Shown: positions 26,486 to 34,272, numbered from the stretch's first letter. The stretch is 64,000 nt of DNA from Hypericibacter adhaerens (GCF_008728835.1 NZ_CP042582.1:5005001-5069000), one strand, 5' to 3'. Translations and numbers: made by a program. The notes: a model not told the origin generated them from the sequence alone.

Positions 26486-26633
26486 AAGGAAACGCCGATA
26501 CCCAACCGCCTGAAAGGACTGCGGCAATAGAACCTACTGTCGGTTTTCCGGGGCTTCTGGCAGCATCCGGCCGCGCGCCCGGACCCGGGGCGCGCGCCAT
26601 TCCTCATTTTCTCGTCATTCAGGAGCAACCCCC

Positions 26634-28136
26634 ATGGGGCATAGAGACATTCTCATCGCCTGCGGTCTGACGCCGGCCGAGATCGAGGGCGGTGCGATGG
26701 CCGTGCGCACGCCGATCGACGGCGCGGAGATCGCGCGCCTCAAGACCCATGGCGCCGCCGACATCGCGCCCCTGATCGCGAAGGCCAAGACGGCGTTCGA
26801 GCGCTGGCGCCAGGTGCCGGCGCCGCGCCGCGGCGAGCTGGTGCGGCTGTTCGGGGAGGAGCTGCGCGCCAACAAGGAGAAGCTCGGCCGCCTGGTCACG
26901 CTCGAGGCCGGCAAGATCCTGCAGGAAGGCCTGGGCGAGGTGCAGGAGATGATCGATATCTGCGACTTCGCCGTGGGCCTCTCGCGCCAGCTCTACGGCC
27001 TCACCATCGCCTCCGAGCGGCCCGGCCATTCGATGCGCGAGACCTGGCATCCGATGGGCGTCTGCGGCGTCATCACCGCCTTCAATTTCCCGGTGGCGCC
27101 CTGGGCCTGGAACGCGGCGCTCGCCTTCGTCTGCGGCGATCCCGTGATCTGGAAGCCGTCGGAGAAGACGCCGCTTTGCGCGCTGGCCGTGGCGAAGATC
27201 TTCGAACGTGCCGCGAAGAAATTCGGCGGCGACGCGCCGGAGGGATTGCTGCAGGTCGTGATCGGCGGCCGCGAGACCGGCCAGATCCTGGTCGAAAGCC
27301 GCGACGTGCCGATCGTCTCGGCCACGGGCTCGACCGCGATGGGCCGCGCCGTCAGCCCCAGGGTGGCCGAGCGCTTCGGCCGGGCGATCCTCGAGCTCGG
27401 CGGCAACAATGCCATGATCGTGGCGCCCTCGGCCGATCTCGAGCTCGCCTTGTGCGCGATCGTGTTCTCGGCCGTCGGTACCGCCGGCCAGCGCTGCACC
27501 AGCCTGCGGCGCCTGATCCTGCATGAAAGCGTCCATGACACGCTCCTCCCGCGGCTGACCGCCGTCTATGGCAAGCTGCCGATCGGCGATCCGCTGACGC
27601 AGGGCGTGCTGGTCGGCCCGCTGATCGACGCGGCCGCCTTCGCCGGCATGAGCAAGGCGCTGGAACAGGCGAAGAAAGAGGGCGGCACCCTCCATGGCGG
27701 CGGCCGGGCGCTGGCCGACCGCTATCCCAACGCACATTACGTTCATCCGGCGATCGTCGAGATGCCGTCGCAGACCGAGATCGTCCGGCACGAGACCTTC
27801 GCGCCCATCCTCTATGTGATGAAATACCGCGAGCTGGCCGAGGCGATCGCGCTCCACAACGCGGTGCCGCAGGGCCTCGCCTCCTGCATCTTCTCGACCG
27901 ACATCCGCGAGACCGAGACCTTCCTGTCGGCGGTGGGCTCGGATTGCGGCATCGCCAACGTCAATATCGGGCCCTCGGGCGCCGAGATCGGCGGGGCCTT
28001 CGGCGGCGAGAAGGAGACGGGCGGCGGGCGCGAATCGGGCTCGGATGCCTGGAAAGGCTATATGCGCCGCCAGACCAACACGGTGAACTATTCGCGCGCC
28101 CTGCCGCTGGCGCAGGGCATCAAATTCGAGATCTGA
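26634..28136 (+). CDS. amaB: Alpha-aminoadipate semialdehyde/L-piperidine-6-carboxylate dehydrogenase (ALDH7 type)
   Basis: 500-aa NAD-dependent aldehyde dehydrogenase of the antiquitin (ALDH7) group. Catalytic Glu254 (LELGGNNA) and Cys288 (TAGQRCTSLRR) are present. Family markers are the Rossmann-region FNFPVAPWAWN and the tail GGEKETGGGRESGSDAWKGYMRRQT. The ELGGNNA and GQRCTSLRR patterns separate this group from generic ALDHs. It oxidises alpha-aminoadipate semialdehyde, in equilibrium with piperidine-6-carboxylate, to alpha-aminoadipate in lysine catabolism. The next gene, 9 bp downstream, is a saccharopine dehydrogenase that makes this semialdehyde, which supports the assignment. Start at ATG 26634 after AGGAG. 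Confidence 0.88.
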   Translation: MGHRDILIACGLTPAEIEGGAMAVRTPIDGAEIARLKTHGAADIAPLIAKAKTAFERWRQVPAPRRGELVRLFGEELRANKEKLGRLVTLEAGKILQEGLGEVQEMIDICDFAVGLSRQLYGLTIASERPGHSMRETWHPMGVCGVITAFNFPVAPWAWNAALAFVCGDPVIWKPSEKTPLCALAVAKIFERAAKKFGGDAPEGLLQVVIGGRETGQILVESRDVPIVSATGSTAMGRAVSPRVAERFGRAILELGGNNAMIVAPSADLELALCAIVFSAVGTAGQRCTSLRRLILHESVHDTLLPRLTAVYGKLPIGDPLTQGVLVGPLIDAAAFAGMSKALEQAKKEGGTLHGGGRALADRYPNAHYVHPAIVEMPSQTEIVRHETFAPILYVMKYRELAEAIALHNAVPQGLASCIFSTDIRETETFLSAVGSDCGIANVNIGPSGAEIGGAFGGEKETGGGRESGSDAWKGYMRRQTNTVNYSRALPLAQGIKFEI

Positions 28137-28145
28137 GGCGAGCCC

Positions 28146-29219
28146 ATGCTGTTCACGAAGATCGCCGTCCTGGGCCTGGGCAAGGTCGGGACGTTGGCCG
28201 CGTTGCTGCTGCATGAATCCGGATTCGAGGTGACGGCCTTCGACATGAAGGCGCCGCGCGATCCGCTCCCCTTCCCGGTCCAGCCGGCCGACCTGAAATC
28301 GGAATCCGATCTGCGTCAGGCGCTGGGCGGCGTCGAGGCGGTGCTCTCCTGCCTGCCCTATCACCTCAACGCTTCGCTCGCCCGCATCGCCCATGGGCTG
28401 GGGCTGCACTATTTCGATCTGACCGAGGATGTGCCGACCACCAAGGCCATCATCGATCTGAGCAAGACGGCCAAGGGCCTGATGGCGCCGCAATGCGGCC
28501 TGGCGCCGGGCTTTGTCGGCATCGTGGGCTCCGACCTCGCCCGCCAGTTCGATCATTGCCGCTCGATCCGCATGCGCGTCGGCGCCCTGCCGCGCAACCC
28601 GACCGGCCTCATGGGCTATGCCTTCAACTGGTCGCCCGAGGGCGTGGTCAACGAGTATCTCAACGATTGCGAGGTCATCGAGGAAGGCCAGAAGAAGCTG
28701 GTCTCGCCGATGGAATGGATCGAGACGCTCTATATCGACGGGGTGCGGCTCGAGGCCTTCACCACCTCGGGCGGGCTCGGCACCATGTGCGACACGTTCC
28801 TCGGCAAGGTCGACAATATCGACTACAAGACCATCCGCTATCCCGGACATGTGCAGCTCATGAACTTCTTCTTCCATGAGCTCCTGATGCGCGAGCGCCG
28901 CGAGCTCGCGGGCCAGATCCTCACCCACGCCAAGCCGCCGGTCGACGATGACGTGGTCTATGTCCATGTCGCGGCCGAGGGCACAGTGAACGGGGCGCTC
29001 CGGCGCAAGGAGTTCGTGCGCGCTTATTATCCGCTGGAGCTCGCGGGCGCGCGGCGCACGGCGATCTCCTGGACCACCTCGGCCTCGGTCGCCTCGGTCA
29101 TCGAGATGGTCCGCGACGGCGCGCTTCCCGCGCAGGGCTTCCTGCGCCAGGAGGACATCCCGCTGGCGCCTTATCTCAAGACGACGACGGGGAAGCTGTT
29201 CCAGACGGGTGGGCGATGA
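28146..29219 (+). CDS. Saccharopine dehydrogenase family protein (L-glutamate forming)
   Basis: 357 aa. The N-terminal Rossmann fold has AVLGLGKVGTLAALLL (about 7-22). SCLPYHLNASLARIA and FDLTEDVPTTKAI follow, then the saccharopine dehydrogenase C-terminal domain with APGFVGIVGSDLAR and the conserved QLMNFFFHELLMRE. It oxidises saccharopine to alpha-aminoadipate semialdehyde and glutamate, the substrate of the upstream dehydrogenase, so the two form a lysine-degradation operon. The preceding step, lysine-ketoglutarate reductase, is not in the window. Function rests on family plus context. Related proteins also include carboxynorspermidine synthase and homospermidine synthase-like enzymes, less likely here. 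Confidence 0.85.
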   Translation: MLFTKIAVLGLGKVGTLAALLLHESGFEVTAFDMKAPRDPLPFPVQPADLKSESDLRQALGGVEAVLSCLPYHLNASLARIAHGLGLHYFDLTEDVPTTKAIIDLSKTAKGLMAPQCGLAPGFVGIVGSDLARQFDHCRSIRMRVGALPRNPTGLMGYAFNWSPEGVVNEYLNDCEVIEEGQKKLVSPMEWIETLYIDGVRLEAFTTSGGLGTMCDTFLGKVDNIDYKTIRYPGHVQLMNFFFHELLMRERRELAGQILTHAKPPVDDDVVYVHVAAEGTVNGALRRKEFVRAYYPLELAGARRTAISWTTSASVASVIEMVRDGALPAQGFLRQEDIPLAPYLKTTTGKLFQTGGR

Positions 29220-29239
29220 GCGCAGATTTAGTAAGTAAT

Positions 29240-29372
29240 CCCCTCCCCCAACTTTGGGGGAGGGCGAGGGAGGGGGATGACTCGGTCGGTGATGCAAGAA
29301 CGCACGATCCTCGCGCGGCATCTTCTATCGAGTCATCCCCCTCCCTGACCCTCCCCCTGAACGGGGGAGGGG
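29240..29372. repeat. Paired-hairpin dispersed repeat, copy 2 (intact)
   Basis: CCCTCCCCC AACTT TGGGGGAGGG, then GAGGGAGGGGGATGACTCG, a middle segment, the inverted CGAGTCATCCCCCTCCCT, and the closing hairpin CCCTCCCCC TGAA CGGGGGAGGG. The outer and inner arms are all mutually inverted. This copy served as reference for locating the IS110 insertion point. Confidence 0.8.
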
Positions 29373-29388
29373 ATAAGAGTCGCTTCGC

Positions 29389-30129
29389 TCATCCTTGCGG
29401 TGCCGGATACCCGACCGGGAATCCGCTGACGAGCCGCAGATGGTTGAGCAGGCCCAGCGACACCTCGCCCGTCACCGGCAGGCCGTAATCCTGCTGGTAG
29501 CGGCAGATCGCATCGCGGGTGCGCGGCCCCAGCCTGCCGTCGGCGCTGCCCGGGCGATAACCCTTCGCCTGCAGCGCCTCCTGCACCGCGGTGGTGTAGA
29601 TCGCGAACAATTCCGGCGACACCGGGATCTCCGTCGCCGCCGACACCGGCATCGCCGCCAGGTCGTCGCCGGTCGGTCCGGTGGCGGATGGAGACGCCAT
29701 GGGACGGGGTGAGCTGGCGACGCCTGACGGCGATCCGGCGTCAACGCTCGCCTGAAGGCGGGCGCTGCGCACGGGCGGGTTGGTGTAGCGGAGATGGCTG
29801 AGCAGGGCCTGGCTCGGCTCGCCATCGACGGGCAGCCCGGCATCCTGCTGATACTCGCCGATGGCCTGGCGCGTGCGCCAATCGACCGCGCCATCGGCAC
29901 TGCCGGGATCGTAGCCATGGATCGCGAGCTGCCACTGCAGCTCGCTGATCTCCTGGACGGTCAGCGGCTGCGTCTCGTACGCGCCGTATGTTCCGTAGGC
30001 GGTCTCGTCATCGTAGCCCTGATCCTGCGCCGCTGCGTTCTGGGCTGTCCCCGTACCGCCCAGCAAGAGGACGGCGGCGAGGGCCCAGCCGAGCCGATGG
30101 GGCGAGATCAGAACGGGCGTGGCGGTCAT
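29389..30129 (-). CDS. Exported protein with two peptidoglycan-binding-like domains
   Basis: 246 aa. The signal peptide includes RLGWALAAVLLLGGTGTAQ and is probably cleaved before NAAAQD. Two repeats of the PG_binding_1 type follow, at about 57-118 (EISELQWQLAIHGYDPGSADGA, WRTRQAIGEYQQDAGLPVDG) and 175-238 (AVQEALQAKGYRPGSADGRLG, RTRDAICRYQQDYGLPVTGE). Each ends with an LLxHLR motif and they are joined by a Ser/Pro-rich linker. It is probably anchored to the cell wall in the periplasm. No catalytic domain is present. Start ATG at 30129 follows GGAGGAAAGC. It is downstream of the glycine-zipper lipoprotein gene, 77 bp apart, same strand. Confidence 0.85.
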   Translation of the reverse strand: MTATPVLISPHRLGWALAAVLLLGGTGTAQNAAAQDQGYDDETAYGTYGAYETQPLTVQEISELQWQLAIHGYDPGSADGAVDWRTRQAIGEYQQDAGLPVDGEPSQALLSHLRYTNPPVRSARLQASVDAGSPSGVASSPRPMASPSATGPTGDDLAAMPVSAATEIPVSPELFAIYTTAVQEALQAKGYRPGSADGRLGPRTRDAICRYQQDYGLPVTGEVSLGLLNHLRLVSGFPVGYPAPQG

Positions 30130-30206
30130 GCTTTCCTCCGCGCGGCAGGGAGAGAAATCGCTCTCCCTGCCTTTCCATCGATGAGCGCTGTTTCAGGCGC
30201 CCTGCG

Positions 30207-30701
30207 TCAGGAGGCGACGCGCCAGCTGCCATCGGGCTCGCGGCAGGCCGTGCCATGCGCCGTCTCCGGACGACCGTTGACGATGATCGTCGTCTGGTAT
30301 TCGCGGCAGTACTGGCCGCTCGGCTGCTGATAGGTCTGCTGCGGCACGGTGTAGCCGTAATTGCCGTTGTTCGGGTTGTTCCAGCGCGAATACTGGCCGT
30401 CGGGGTAGCGCTCGAGCGCCACCTGCTCCGCCTGGTAGGCCGACTGGCGGTCCGCCTGGTCGAGGCCGCGGCCGATCTGGTTGCCGATGAAGCCGCCGAT
30501 GACCACGCCGGCCGCGGTCGCGATGAGCTGACCCGTGCCGTGGCCGATATTCGAGCCGGCCCAGCCGCCGAGCGCGGCACCGCCCAGCGTGCCGATCGTC
30601 TCCTTCGAGCCGAGGCCGGTACCGCCATAGCCGCTCGCGCAGGCGCTCAGCGTCGAGGCGAGCAGGACGGCGGCGGTGATCTTCTTGAGGTTCGTGTTCA
30701 T
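30207..30701 (-). CDS. Glycine-zipper outer-membrane lipoprotein (17-kDa surface antigen-like)
   Basis: 164-aa lipoprotein. The signal peptide ends in a lipobox (LASTLSAC, Cys20), then a glycine-zipper 2TM segment at about 35-75 (IGTLGGAALGGWAGSNIGHG, VVIGGFIGNQIGRGLDQAD). A Tyr/Asn-rich C-terminal part follows with two Cys (GQYCREYQTTIIVNG, HGTACREPDGSW). The pattern is that of Rickettsia 17-kDa antigen-like proteins. Start ATG at 30701 follows AAGGAGCTCGATC. Tandem TGAACG sites 118-134 bp upstream match those at the PepSY promoter, so it is a candidate target of the neighbouring response regulator. Confidence 0.88.
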   Translation of the reverse strand: MNTNLKKITAAVLLASTLSACASGYGGTGLGSKETIGTLGGAALGGWAGSNIGHGTGQLIATAAGVVIGGFIGNQIGRGLDQADRQSAYQAEQVALERYPDGQYSRWNNPNNGNYGYTVPQQTYQQPSGQYCREYQTTIIVNGRPETAHGTACREPDGSWRVAS

Positions 30702-30818
30702 GATCGAGCTCCTTCTCCATCGAAAGCGGGAGCTGCGACGGGCATCGCTCAACTCGAATCGCCCCTGCAGCATGGAACGCAGTCTGCCGGGGTCAGACTG
30801 AACCCACTCTGAGGGCGC

Positions 30819-30835
30819 CGTTCATCGGGCGTTCA
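30819..30835 (-). promoter_or_regulatory. Tandem TGAACG site upstream of the lipoprotein gene
   Basis: On the minus strand TGAACG-CCCGA-TGAACG, two hexamers with an 11-bp period, the layout of OmpR/PhoB-family sites. The same hexamer pair and period occurs at 33397-33413. A further half-site TGAACC lies at 30799. Confidence 0.6.
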
Positions 30836-30890
30836 GGATTGGAGGGACGGGAGAGTGGTGGATAAGGGGCTGATCGGATTGTCGATTTTC

Positions 30891-31016
30891 TCTTCCTCTC
30901 CTCCCGCTTGCGGGAGGAGAGGGCAGGGTGAGGAGGGTGGTGAAGCTCGTGGCGCTTCATCCTGAGAGGCCCCCCTCACCCTACCCTCTCCCCCATTTCA
31001 TGGGGGCGAGGAAGAG
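30891..31016. repeat. Paired-hairpin dispersed repeat, copy 3 (variant)
   Basis: CTCTCCTCCCGC TT GCGGGAGGAGAG, a middle segment, CCCCCCTCACCCTACCCTCT, and a closing hairpin CCCCCATTTCATGGGGG. It contains TACCCTCTCCC (30982-30992), nearly identical to the target of the IS110 element. It lies between the sensor kinase stop and the lipoprotein promoter. Confidence 0.7.
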
Positions 31017-31024
31017 ATCTGCCC

Positions 31025-32359
31025 TTACGTCGACGGCAGCGTGAGAATCGCGCGCAAGCCGCCCAGCGGCGAATCCTCGAGTGCCACCGTGCCGTCATAG
31101 AGCTCGGCGATCTCGCGCACGATGGCGAGGCCGTGCCCCGTGCCCGGCACGCGCTCGTCGAGCCGCTTGCCACGATGGAACACCGCGTCGCGCTGCTCGG
31201 GCCGCAGGCCGGGCCCGTCATCGTCGACGGTGAAGCGGATGCGGTTGCCCTCCTGCCGCCCCGCGACGAGAACGCGGGTCTTCGCCCATTTGCAGGCGTT
31301 GTCGGCGAGATTCCCCAGCATCTCCTCGAGATCCTGGCGCTCGCCGCGGAAGCCCAGGCCCGCGGGAACATCCGCCTCGATGCGGACCGGGCGGTCGCGA
31401 TGGATGCGCTCGAGCGTGCGGCGCAGATCCTCGGCGACGGGCGCGCATTCCGTCCGCACGCCCAGGACCTTCGCCGCCGCGGCCGTTCGCGCGCGGGCGA
31501 GATAGTGATCGATCTGCTGGCGCATCGAGGCGGTCTGGCGCTTGACCGTCTCGGCCAGCGGCCCCTCGGCGGTGCTGGATTCGTTGGTCAAGACCGAGAG
31601 CGGCGTCTTCAGCGCATGGGCGAGATTGCTCACCTGGGTGCGGGCGCGCTCGAGCACGGCGGCGTTGTGCTCGATCAGCACGTTGAGCTCGTCCGAGAGC
31701 GGCGTGATCTCGGCCGGGAACTGGCCGTCGAGCCGCTGCGCGCGCCCCGTCCGCACCGCGATCACCGCCCGGCGCATGCGCCGCAGCGGCTGGAGGCCGA
31801 ACCAGATCTGGATCAGCATCGCCACGATCAAGCCCAGCCACAGCAGGCCCAGCGACCAGAACAGCGTCGCGTTGAAGCTGTGCACCGCCGCGTCGATCTC
31901 GCTGGTCTCGCCGGCGACGCCGAAGCGGAAGCGATGGGTAGAGCCGGGCAGCGTGATCTCGCGCTCCACCAGCCGCAGCTTCTCGTCGTCGGGGCCGGTC
32001 ACGTCGTGGCTGAAGGCCTCGGTCGTGGCGGGCTCGCGGCTCAGGCTCAGATCCTGATCCCAGAGCGAGCGCGAGCGCAGCAGCGGCTTGCCATCCTCGG
32101 CGATCTCCCAGTACCACCCTGAATAGGGTTGATCGAAGCGCGGCTCGCCGACGCTGCGCGTCAATTGCGGCTGGCCTTGCGCGTCGAGCTCCGCGACCGC
32201 GACCAGGCCTTCGAGCAGCACCACGAGGCGGGAATCGAAATTGCGCTCGACCGTGTCCTCGAACAGGCGCGAGAGCGCGAAGCCGCCGGCGAGCAGCGCC
32301 ACCGCGATCCAGACGCCGGCGCCGACCAGAAGGCGCAGCGCCAGCGAGCGCGCGGCCAT
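31025..32359 (-). CDS. PhoQ-like sensor histidine kinase
   Basis: 444-aa membrane kinase. Two spans (about 8-28 and 170-190) flank a periplasmic sensor of about 140 aa, with YSGWYWEIAEDGKPLLRSRSLWD. HAMP is followed by the phosphoacceptor His in SNLAHALKTPLSVL (near residue 248). The HATPase has LGNLADNACKWAK, DDDGPGL and GTGHGLAIV. The sensor and HAMP pattern is that of the PhoQ-like, envelope- and cation-sensing subgroup. It starts directly after the response regulator stop (TAGATG), so the two are translationally linked. Function: phosphorylates the adjacent OmpR-family regulator. The signal is unknown, but the neighbouring PepSY proteins point to the envelope. Confidence 0.93.
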   Translation of the reverse strand: MAARSLALRLLVGAGVWIAVALLAGGFALSRLFEDTVERNFDSRLVVLLEGLVAVAELDAQGQPQLTRSVGEPRFDQPYSGWYWEIAEDGKPLLRSRSLWDQDLSLSREPATTEAFSHDVTGPDDEKLRLVEREITLPGSTHRFRFGVAGETSEIDAAVHSFNATLFWSLGLLWLGLIVAMLIQIWFGLQPLRRMRRAVIAVRTGRAQRLDGQFPAEITPLSDELNVLIEHNAAVLERARTQVSNLAHALKTPLSVLTNESSTAEGPLAETVKRQTASMRQQIDHYLARARTAAAAKVLGVRTECAPVAEDLRRTLERIHRDRPVRIEADVPAGLGFRGERQDLEEMLGNLADNACKWAKTRVLVAGRQEGNRIRFTVDDDGPGLRPEQRDAVFHRGKRLDERVPGTGHGLAIVREIAELYDGTVALEDSPLGGLRAILTLPST

Positions 32360-33031
32360 CTAGTCCTGCTCGTCCGGCGGCGCCAGGCGGTAGCCCAGCC
32401 CGCGCACGGTCGCGATATAGTTGGCGCCCAGCTTCTTGCGCAGCCGGCCCACGAACACCTCGATCGTGTTCGATTCGCGGTCGAAATCCTGCTCGTAGAT
32501 ATGCTCGGTCAGCTCGGTGCGCGAGACGATCTTGCCCTTGTGATGCATGAGATAGTCGAGCAGGCGGAATTCCTGCGCGGTGAGCTTGACCTGCACCCCG
32601 TCGACGGTGACGCGGCCGCTTGCGGAATCGATGCGCAAGGCCCCGCATTCGAGCTCCGCCGAGGCATGGCCCGAGGCGCGCCGGATCAGCGCCCGGATCC
32701 GCGCCAGCACCTCCTCCATCTGGAAGGGCTTGGTCACATAATCGTCGGCGCCGGCATCGAAGCCAGCCACCTTCTCGCTCCAGCGGTCGCGCGCGGTCAG
32801 GATTAGGACCGGCATGGTGCGGCCGTCGCGCCGCCAGCGCTTCAGCACCGAGACGCCGTCCAGCACCGGCAGGCCGAGATCGAGCACCACCGCGTCATAG
32901 GGCTCGGTATCGCCGAGGAAATGGCCTTCCTCGCCGTCGCCCGCCACATCGACGGCGTAGCTCGCGCCCGCGAGCGCCGCCTTGAGCTGGCGCGCCAGGT
33001 CGGGATCATCTTCGACGACGAGGATTCTCAT
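32360..33031 (-). CDS. OmpR/PhoB-family response regulator
   Basis: 223 aa. Receiver domain with the acidic pocket VVEDD (5-9), phosphoacceptor Asp51 (AVVLDLGLP) and the conserved Lys in VTKPFQ. The C-terminal winged helix runs at about 130-220 (LTAQEFRLLDYLMHHKGKIVSRTEL, and IEVFVGRLRKKLG). The ATG at 33031 gives the typical MRILVVEDD start. A GTG nine bases upstream is possible. It is in an operon with the sensor kinase and, 27 bp upstream, a PepSY protein. Tandem TGAACG sites in the divergent PepSY promoter and at the lipoprotein gene suggest autoregulation and a small envelope regulon. Confidence 0.95.
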   Translation of the reverse strand: MRILVVEDDPDLARQLKAALAGASYAVDVAGDGEEGHFLGDTEPYDAVVLDLGLPVLDGVSVLKRWRRDGRTMPVLILTARDRWSEKVAGFDAGADDYVTKPFQMEEVLARIRALIRRASGHASAELECGALRIDSASGRVTVDGVQVKLTAQEFRLLDYLMHHKGKIVSRTELTEHIYEQDFDRESNTIEVFVGRLRKKLGANYIATVRGLGYRLAPPDEQD

Positions 33032-33058
33032 GCGATGCACACTCGCGGGGATGACGGG

Positions 33059-33370
33059 TCAATCGCCCTGGACATCGAGGATCTGGCCGCTCCGGCCATC
33101 GACGCCGATATCGAGGGCCTTCCCGTCCTTGGTCAGGAGCCGCACGCGATAGATCCAGCGGCCGCCCATGTCGAGAAGCTGGGTGTCGAGCACCTGCCCT
33201 TTATAGCGCTGGCGGACCGCCTTGAGGATGGCGCCCAAGGGCTTCACCTCGCCCGATTCGACCGCGGCGCGCGCCCGGTCCTGGTCGCTGTCCGCGCGGA
33301 CCGGGCCCGCGCCCAGCAGCAGCAGAGCGACGAGGCAGGACAAGCCCATGCGGAGAAATTGCCGGCGCAT
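33059..33370 (-). CDS. Exported PepSY-domain protein
   Basis: 103 aa with a signal peptide (LRMGLSCLVALLLLGAGPVRA) and one PepSY domain over the rest (EVKPLGAILKAVRQRYKGQV, YRVRLLTKDGKALDIGVDG, GQILDVQGD). PepSY modules are periplasmic and often inhibit proteases or modulate sensor kinases. As the first gene of the PepSY/regulator/kinase operon it may tune the kinase, by analogy with other such operons. Divergent from a second PepSY-like gene at 33495, sharing the TGAACG promoter region. Confidence 0.88.
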   Translation of the reverse strand: MRRQFLRMGLSCLVALLLLGAGPVRADSDQDRARAAVESGEVKPLGAILKAVRQRYKGQVLDTQLLDMGGRWIYRVRLLTKDGKALDIGVDGRSGQILDVQGD

Positions 33371-33396
33371 GAGGGCTGCGTTTACTCCCCGATAGC

Positions 33397-33413
33397 TGAA
33401 CGGGACATGAACG
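33397..33413 (+). promoter_or_regulatory. Tandem TGAACG site in the divergent PepSY promoter
   Basis: TGAACG-GGACA-TGAACG with an 11-bp period, and an inverted half-site CGTTCA at 33428-33433. It lies 27 bp upstream of the PepSY operon start and 82 bp upstream of the plus-strand gene. Confidence 0.6.
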
Positions 33414-33494
33414 GGCCGCTCCGGCTGCGTTCAAGTTGGGCGGGTCAGAATGACCGTCATTGAAGATCGCAGACTTGAAGAAAGGAAACCAGTC

Positions 33495-33962
33495 ATGCGC
33501 AGCTTCCTGATGATCGCCGGCCTTGCCGGCCTGCTCGCCTCGGCCTCTCCGGCCTTCGCCGCCGGCGGCCCGGGCAACAGCGACCGCAATCCCGGCCAGC
33601 AGAACCCCATCGTCCTGGCTCATGGCGAGTCCGATTGGGGCCAGCCGAACAACCAGCCCTGGAGCAATCCGAACGGCGGGTACAACTCGAACCACAATCC
33701 CGGCGGCTATGGGTCCGGCTGGAACGGGCCGGGCGCCAATCACAATCCGGGACCGGGCTGGAACAACGGCCAGTACCAGCATCAGCCGCTGCCGCGGCCC
33801 GTCATCAAGGCCCGCCTCCAGCACCAGCAGTTCCATGACATCGGCGACTGGCGCTTCAAGAACGGCTACTACCGCGTCCGGGCCGAGGATCGCTACGGCC
33901 ATGACGTCAAGCTGATCGTCAACGCCTATAGCGGCCAGATCGTGTCCGTGAACCGCGATTGA
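33495..33962 (+). CDS. Exported Asn/Gly/Pro-rich protein with C-terminal PepSY-like domain
   Basis: 155 aa. Signal peptide (MRSFLMIAGLAGLLASASPAFA), then about 65 residues of low complexity rich in Asn, Gly, Pro and Gln (GWNGPGANHNPGPGWNNG), then a compact domain (ARLQHQQFHDIGDWRFKNG, YYRVRAEDRYGHDVKLIVNA, SGQIVSVNRD) that looks like PepSY. Start ATG at 33495 follows AAAGGAAACC. Divergent from the other PepSY gene across the TGAACG site, so probably part of the same regulon. A terminator hairpin follows the stop. Confidence 0.8.
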   Translation: MRSFLMIAGLAGLLASASPAFAAGGPGNSDRNPGQQNPIVLAHGESDWGQPNNQPWSNPNGGYNSNHNPGGYGSGWNGPGANHNPGPGWNNGQYQHQPLPRPVIKARLQHQQFHDIGDWRFKNGYYRVRAEDRYGHDVKLIVNAYSGQIVSVNRD

Positions 33963-33984
33963 CGTCCGGCGTTCAGCCAAGCGA

Positions 33985-34014
33985 GAGAGCGGTCCGGGCA
34001 GGGACCGCCTCTTT
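33985..34014 (+). terminator. Rho-independent terminator after the PepSY-like gene
   Basis: Stem GCGGTCC (33989-33995) / GGACCGC (34002-34008), extended by GAGA/CTCT with a bulge, followed by CTCTTT. Starts about 25 bp after the stop codon. Confidence 0.55.
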
Positions 34015-34053
34015 CCGTGCTCGAGATATTGGCACCTGGACCTCGGCGACAGG

Positions 34054-34272
34054 CTAGGCCTGTCCAGCGCCGATCAGGACCCAGCTCAGGCCGCGTCCCA
34101 CAGCGAGAATGAACGCGCCGCCAGCAGCAACCGCCACGCCGGTAAGCCAGGGGTTGCCGCCGCCATGATCGAAAATCAGCACGTACCCGATATAGCCGGT
34201 GCCGATCAGCATGAGCAGGCCGCCGATGCAATCGCCCGCCAAACGCAGCCATTGAGCGAAGTCATGGAGCAT
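34054..34272 (-). CDS. Small two-span membrane protein
   Basis: 72 aa starting MLHDFAQWLRLAGDC, with two hydrophobic helices (about 12-33, GGLLMLIGTGYIGYVLIF, and 45-65, GVAVAAGGAFILAVG) joined by a Gly/Asn-rich loop. Start ATG at 34272 is preceded by AAAGGTGTCGTC. A longer in-frame start seven codons upstream has no better site. I do not recognise a family. It lies between the PepSY-like gene (convergent) and the desaturase gene upstream on the same strand. Confidence 0.6.
   Translation of the reverse strand: MLHDFAQWLRLAGDCIGGLLMLIGTGYIGYVLIFDHGGGNPWLTGVAVAAGGAFILAVGRGLSWVLIGAGQA

Noticed and set aside
26361-26633. Lysine riboswitch upstream of the lysine-degradation operon
   Set aside because: No conserved lysine-element core could be recognised. 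Only a repeat-type hairpin is present.
24147-31016. Reading the paired hairpins as ordinary transcription terminators
   Set aside because: They lack T-tracts, occur in inverted pairs with conserved inner arms and also upstream of genes. They may terminate incidentally.
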